Below are positions 7,601 to 9,895 of a stretch of 9,895 nt of DNA, piece by piece. Each line of letters starts with the position of its first letter. Position 1 is the stretch's first letter. Below the pieces are notes generated by a model. That model searched no databases, was not told the DNA's origin, and worked only from the letters and a program-made list of their open reading frames with translations. The stretch comes from Bacillota bacterium (GTDB lineage: Bacteria > Bacillota > Clostridia > Christensenellales > SZUA-584), in the NCBI GenBank assembly GCA_023436115.1, contig JAEZKQ010000022.1, positions 1 to 9,895 of the forward strand, read 5' to 3'. The translations under genes and the position numbers were made by a program.

Positions 7601-8398
7601 ATGATTGACTGTCACCGCCATTTCATGTTCGGAAAGGCGCGGCTGCCGGTGCTAATCGAGCAGTTGTGTAGAGATGGGATCGATAGGACCGTCCTGTTCG
7701 GTTATCATGGCTTGAAGTTGTTCGACGAGCCTCACCAACAGGACGTGCAGATTGCGCACTTTTCCGGGGAGCACCCAGGCAGGATTATCCCGTTTTTTTG
7801 TGATTTCGATTTCTACGCGCCCGGCGCGCTGGATTACGCCGAACGCCAGGCCCGGAGTGACGTGTTCCAGGGCCTGGGCGAAGTGCTAATGGGGCATACG
7901 CCCATCCATGACACCTGTTTCCCCGACCGGCGCATGACCGACCCCGAGCCCGTAGCGGTTTTCCGCCTAATGGGTGAATGCGGCCTCCCGGTGCTTGTGC
8001 ACGTCGATCCTGGATTTTCTGAGGATATGCGGCGAGTGCTTCAACTGTGCCCGGGGACGGACTTCATCTGGGCGCACCTCGCCTACGATTTCCTCGCGCC
8101 TTACGGCGGCGTGTGCTGCGAGCCGGCAGAGATCGAGGCGCTGCTCGACCGCTATCCGAACCTGTATTTCGACATTTCGCATTGGAAGATTTCACCGATA
8201 TACCTGTGCGAGGATGCGTGGCAGACGCTGCTGGAGCGGCGCAACAACCGCTTTCTGTTCGGCGTGGACATGTCCGAGGACTATCTGACCGAGGCTGTTT
8301 GGCTGGGCGCATACCGGCACGCTCTGGCAGGGCTCGGCCCGGGCGCACGCACGTCAATTTCCGGCGAGAACCTCGAGAAGCTGCTAAGGGAGCGATAA
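7601..8398 (+). CDS. Amidohydrolase family 2 (TIM-barrel metal-dependent hydrolase)
   Basis: The protein has 265 residues, on the short side for the amidohydrolase_2 family. Likely metal or active-site residues are visible in the expected order: H5 and H7 in MIDCHRHF on the first strand, H134 in VLVHVDPGF, H159 in FIWAHLAYDF, and D223 in FLFGVDMSEDY on the last strand. PNLYFDISHW is the family's usual late strand. ATG 7601 is chosen because GAGGA (7590-7594) lies six bases upstream and the protein then opens directly with MID; ATG 7595, overlapping the previous stop as ATGA, adds two residues. It is the last gene of the operon and should act in the cytoplasm, hydrolysing or decarboxylating a small metabolite. 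The substrate is unknown. Confidence 0.86.
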   Translation: MIDCHRHFMFGKARLPVLIEQLCRDGIDRTVLFGYHGLKLFDEPHQQDVQIAHFSGEHPGRIIPFFCDFDFYAPGALDYAERQARSDVFQGLGEVLMGHTPIHDTCFPDRRMTDPEPVAVFRLMGECGLPVLVHVDPGFSEDMRRVLQLCPGTDFIWAHLAYDFLAPYGGVCCEPAEIEALLDRYPNLYFDISHWKISPIYLCEDAWQTLLERRNNRFLFGVDMSEDYLTEAVWLGAYRHALAGLGPGARTSISGENLEKLLRER

Positions 8399-8399
8399 T

Positions 8400-8646
8400 T
8401 GCAATTCCAGGCATGAGTTTCGTCGTCGTGGCGATTCTTTTCGTCGGAGCAGTATCGCTTTTTTGCTCAGCCTGGTATTTACATTTCACGCCGAAGACGT
8501 ATTTTCGACGGCTATACCAATGGAACTTAATTTCGTTCAAAGCGGCGAGGGATTTTCAATGCGGGGCAAAGAGTCAGCGCGGAAGGCGACACCGCCTCGC
8601 GCGAAAAGAACCAACGCCACGACGATTAAAGTCTGGAATTGGCATG
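8400..8646. repeat. Imperfect long inverted repeat, possible MITE-like remnant
   Basis: The left arm (from about 8400) and the reverse complement of the right arm (from about 8646) share colinear exact blocks: AATTCCAG (8403-8410 and 8633-8640), TCGTCGTGGCG (8423-8433 and 8615-8625) and TTCTTTTCG (8435-8443 and 8602-8610). Beyond these, similarity continues for roughly 25 more bases, largely with transitions, towards 8470 and 8570. The enclosed stretch of about 100 bases has no convincing gene. The region is AT-richer than its neighbours. No target-site duplication or transposase was found, so a mobile origin is inference; a long foldback RNA structure downstream of the operon is the alternative. 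Confidence 0.45.
8430..8464 (+). terminator. Possible weak Rho-independent terminator of the operon
   Basis: GCGAT (8431-8435) can pair with ATCGC (8454-8458), extended by one G-U pair, and is followed directly by TTTTTT (8459-8464). The stem is only five to six pairs with an 18-base loop, so it is weak. It lies 32 bases after the amidohydrolase stop, inside the left arm of the inverted repeat. No better terminator for the operon is visible before 8961. Confidence 0.3.
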
Positions 8647-8956
8647 CGTTTCACTTCTGCAGAAAGGTGCAGCACGTCGTCTCTCTGGCGGCTTGAAGGA
8701 GATCAAGGCCTCCGCGTTCGCCCGGTGCCACGCGCTGGAGAGCGTGGAGATCCCGGGCGGCGTGGAGACGCTGGATAAATGCGCGTTCGGAATGATTGAC
8801 AGGATCAAGAGCGCCTCGATTCCACCCAGTGTCACCCTCATCGACATGGCGGCGCTCGGATCGGACCAGAGACTCGCGGTGATTCACGATTCCCCTGGCA
8901 GCGCCGCTGTGGAATACGCCGCCGACCTGGGTGTCCCGTTCAAACAGCGCCCGTAA
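8639..8956 (+). pseudogene. C-terminal remnant of a BspA-like leucine-rich-repeat protein
   Basis: The open frame is bounded by an in-frame TAA at 8627 and ends at the TAA at 8954-8956. Recognisable homology begins only near 8690. It contains three 23-residue LRR_5 (BspA/TpLRR) units: LKEIKASAFARCHALESVEI plus PGG, then VETLDKCAFGMIDRIKSASI plus PPS, then a degenerate VTLIDMAALGSDQRLAVIHD plus SPG. The tail PGSAAVEYAADLGVPF is the usual end of such surface proteins. Full-length members carry a signal peptide and many repeats; here both are missing and no ribosome binding site precedes a start codon. It therefore looks like the 3' end of a gene whose front was lost, perhaps by the event that left the inverted repeat just upstream. 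A short intracellular LRR protein starting at TTG 8639 is possible but unlikely. Confidence 0.6.
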
Positions 8957-8960
8957 AACG

Positions 8961-9014
8961 AGACTGCTCCCGGGGCGACGGCGCGAATCCATGCCGTTCC
9001 CCGGGAGTCTTTTC
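8961..9014 (+). terminator. Strong Rho-independent terminator, possibly bidirectional
   Basis: CTCCCGGGG (8967-8975) pairs perfectly with CCCCGGGAG (8999-9007). An inner ACGGC/GCCGT stem (8978-8982 with 8993-8997) caps the hairpin, and TCTTTT follows (9008-9013). It lies just after the LRR remnant. On the minus strand the same stem is followed by CGTTTTAC, so it may also terminate the convergent zinc-ribbon gene ending at 9035. Confidence 0.75.
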
Positions 9015-9034
9015 ATGACGGGGTGCCGCGGGCT

Positions 9035-9460
9035 TCAATGCCAGACTGGTGGCGCGCCGGTCCGGGCGAATCGCTTGCAGATCGCGATCCGCCTTACCAG
9101 CCGGAAGACGATCAGCGCCGGATAGGTGCCCAGCGCGGCGATTGCCACGACGCGGGCGGTGCCGAGCCTGAGAGACAACAGCGCATCGATGCCTAGCGCC
9201 AGTGCTGCTACCAGCGAGAGCAGGATCAGATGCGTGATAAACCAGTCCAGCGGATTTGAGGCTCTGTAAGAGTCCAGCAACTCCCGGGCGACCAGCGGAA
9301 GCCTTTCCGACGCAGCGTACTCGTTCCAATTCCCGAGACTTGTGGTCAACGCGCCGCCGCATTGGCCACACTCCACCCGTGCCGGACCCAGCCCCATGTC
9401 CGGGCCGCCACGGAACTCCTTCCCGCAGTGGGGGCACTTGAAGCGGGCAACGGTGCTAAT
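9035..9460 (-). CDS. Zinc-ribbon membrane protein, start apparently frameshifted
   Basis: The frame ending at 9035 extends upstream of the ATG at 9397, as the coding signature shows: FKCPHCGKEFRGGPD, then VECGQCGG, giving two CxxC pairs (C9/C12 and C31/C34 counted from 9460) that make a zinc ribbon. Starting at 9397 would lose the first pair. Two membrane helices follow (WFITHLILLSLVAALALGID and VVAIAALGTYPALIVF), with a basic cytoplasmic end. No ATG, GTG or TTG exists between the upstream stop and the first CxxC; the only nearby candidate in frame is ATT at 9460, seven bases after AAAGGCGG. An ATG at 9467, overlapping the preceding small ORF's stop as ATGA, would enter this frame as MKIS if one T after ATGAAA were absent. 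So either a rare ATT start is used or a one-base insertion (or sequencing error) broke the start. Function unknown. Confidence 0.55.
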   Translation of the reverse strand: MSTVARFKCPHCGKEFRGGPDMGLGPARVECGQCGGALTTSLGNWNEYAASERLPLVARELLDSYRASNPLDWFITHLILLSLVAALALGIDALLSLRLGTARVVAIAALGTYPALIVFRLVRRIAICKRFARTGAPPVWH

Positions 9461-9463
9461 ATT

Positions 9464-9556
9464 TCATCCGCCTTTCCGGGTACATTTGGCTCGCCAGAAC
9501 CGTACCGCCAGCACCAGGAACGCGACGATCACCACGAGCATCGCCGCGGTCTGCAC
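9464..9556 (-). CDS. Tiny single-helix membrane peptide (hypothetical)
   Basis: From GTG 9556 this gives 30 residues, or 25 from ATG 9541: a hydrophobic helix (MLVVIVAFLVLAVRFW) and a basic tail ending CTRKGG. The ribosome binding site is weak (AAGG 14 bases before the GTG). Its TGA overlaps an ATG at 9467-9465 as ATGA, suggesting coupling with the zinc-ribbon gene. The same frame is open right back to the integrase stop at 9587-9589. It could be a real small gene of the mobile region, or a decayed tail of a longer membrane protein. Confidence 0.35.
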   Translation of the reverse strand: MQTAAMLVVIVAFLVLAVRFWRAKCTRKGG

Positions 9557-9586
9557 CCCGGAGAGCGTTACCTTGGAGGCGCCTAC

Positions 9587-9895
9587 TTAAGCCCCCACCG
9601 CCTGCCGGAGGGTGTCGTCAATCTCGCCTTCGAAGAAGTGGATGTACCGGTTATAGGTGATCTCCACGCTGGCGTGTCCCAGCAGCTTCGAGATGATCTT
9701 GACCTCCACACCACGGGCGTACAGATTGCTGGCGAAGGAATGCCTAAGCGCGTGCAGGCCCCGGTGCTCCACGCCCGCCGTCTCGCAGGCCTTCTCCATC
9801 GTGGCCAGCAGATTTCGGTAGCTCAGGTGCTTACCAGATTGGGTGGCAAATGCGTAGGGGCAGTCCTCTACCTGCTGGGCCTTAAGGTGCTGGAT
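9587..9895 (-). CDS. Tyrosine recombinase/phage-type integrase, C-terminal part (5' end cut by window edge)
   Basis: 102 residues are visible in one open frame entering from the right edge and ending at TAA 9587-9589. They cover the second half of the catalytic domain: HALRHSFAS supplies the HxxR pair, LLGHASVEITYNRYIH supplies the histidine and the nucleophilic tyrosine (NRY, ten residues after the His), and FFEGEIDDTLRQAVGA forms the C-terminal tail. The ATG at 9799 is internal, because the coding sequence continues upstream as LSYRNLLATMEKA. Such integrases cut and rejoin attachment sites of prophages and integrative conjugative elements; which kind cannot be told. Spacing to the next minus-strand ORFs is short, so they may belong to the same element. 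No attachment site could be recognised inside the window. Confidence 0.88.
   Translation of the reverse strand: MQHLKAQQVEDCPYAFATQSGKHLSYRNLLATMEKACETAGVEHRGLHALRHSFASNLYARGVEVKIISKLLGHASVEITYNRYIHFFEGEIDDTLRQAVGA

Noticed and set aside
8047..8778. 243-codon plus-strand frame overlapping the amidohydrolase end
   Set aside because: It is off-frame within the amidohydrolase. Its only protein-like part, MSFVVVAILFVGAVSLFC from 8413, has a hydrophobic stretch but no ribosome binding site and lies in the inverted-repeat arm.
9342..9590. 82-codon plus-strand frame opposite the small minus-strand genes
   Set aside because: No ribosome binding site or recognisable motif; the minus strand carries the zinc ribbon and membrane helix.
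1..9895. CRISPR array, tRNA or rRNA genes, riboswitch
   Set aside because: No regularly spaced direct repeats and no tRNA-like cloverleaf or rRNA sequence were noticed. Upstream leaders are too short for a known riboswitch class.

Overview
The window looks like chromosomal DNA of a GC-rich Clostridia-type bacterium (Bacillota). The signs are strong AGGAGG-type ribosome binding sites, a PocR-AraC type regulator, a CUT1 sugar importer without its own ATPase, and a BspA-type leucine-rich-repeat remnant. The exact taxon cannot be read from the sequence; gut or environmental Christensenellales/Oscillospirales-like lineages are a guess.

Left and centre (1-8398) hold one catabolic locus. A regulator (1-480, minus strand, cut by the left edge) has a PocR-like sensor domain. 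It is transcribed divergently, from a near-consensus promoter, from a six-gene plus-strand operon: a FAD-dependent oxidoreductase with a discoidin-like C-terminal domain (666-2837), a secreted sugar-type solute-binding protein (2926-4173), two six-helix ABC permeases (4270-5160, 5170-5997), an M14 zinc carboxypeptidase of the cytosolic (Nna1/AGBL-like) type (6015-7598), and a short amidohydrolase-2 family enzyme (7601-8398). Gene spacing is tight, with ATGA overlaps at the last two junctions. A strong hairpin without a T-run sits just after the binding-protein gene, as expected for higher expression of that component. A plausible reading is that the PocR-like regulator senses a ligand, the importer brings in a carbohydrate or glycoconjugate, and the oxidoreductase, metallopeptidase-like enzyme and amidohydrolase process it in the cytoplasm. 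The substrate cannot be deduced, and this enzyme combination is not one I recognise as a described pathway.

The right part (8399-9895) is accessory and decayed. It holds an AT-richer 240-base stretch bounded by an imperfect inverted repeat (about 8400-8470 and 8570-8646), possibly a MITE-like remnant, then the C-terminal end of a BspA-like LRR protein without an N-terminus (8639-8956) and a strong terminator (8961-9014). On the minus strand follow a zinc-ribbon membrane protein whose start appears frameshifted (9035-9460), a tiny membrane-peptide ORF (9464-9556), and the C-terminal 102 residues of a tyrosine recombinase running off the right edge (9587-9895). The integrase suggests a mobile element begins or ends here.

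No rRNA, tRNA, CRISPR array or complete insertion sequence was seen.
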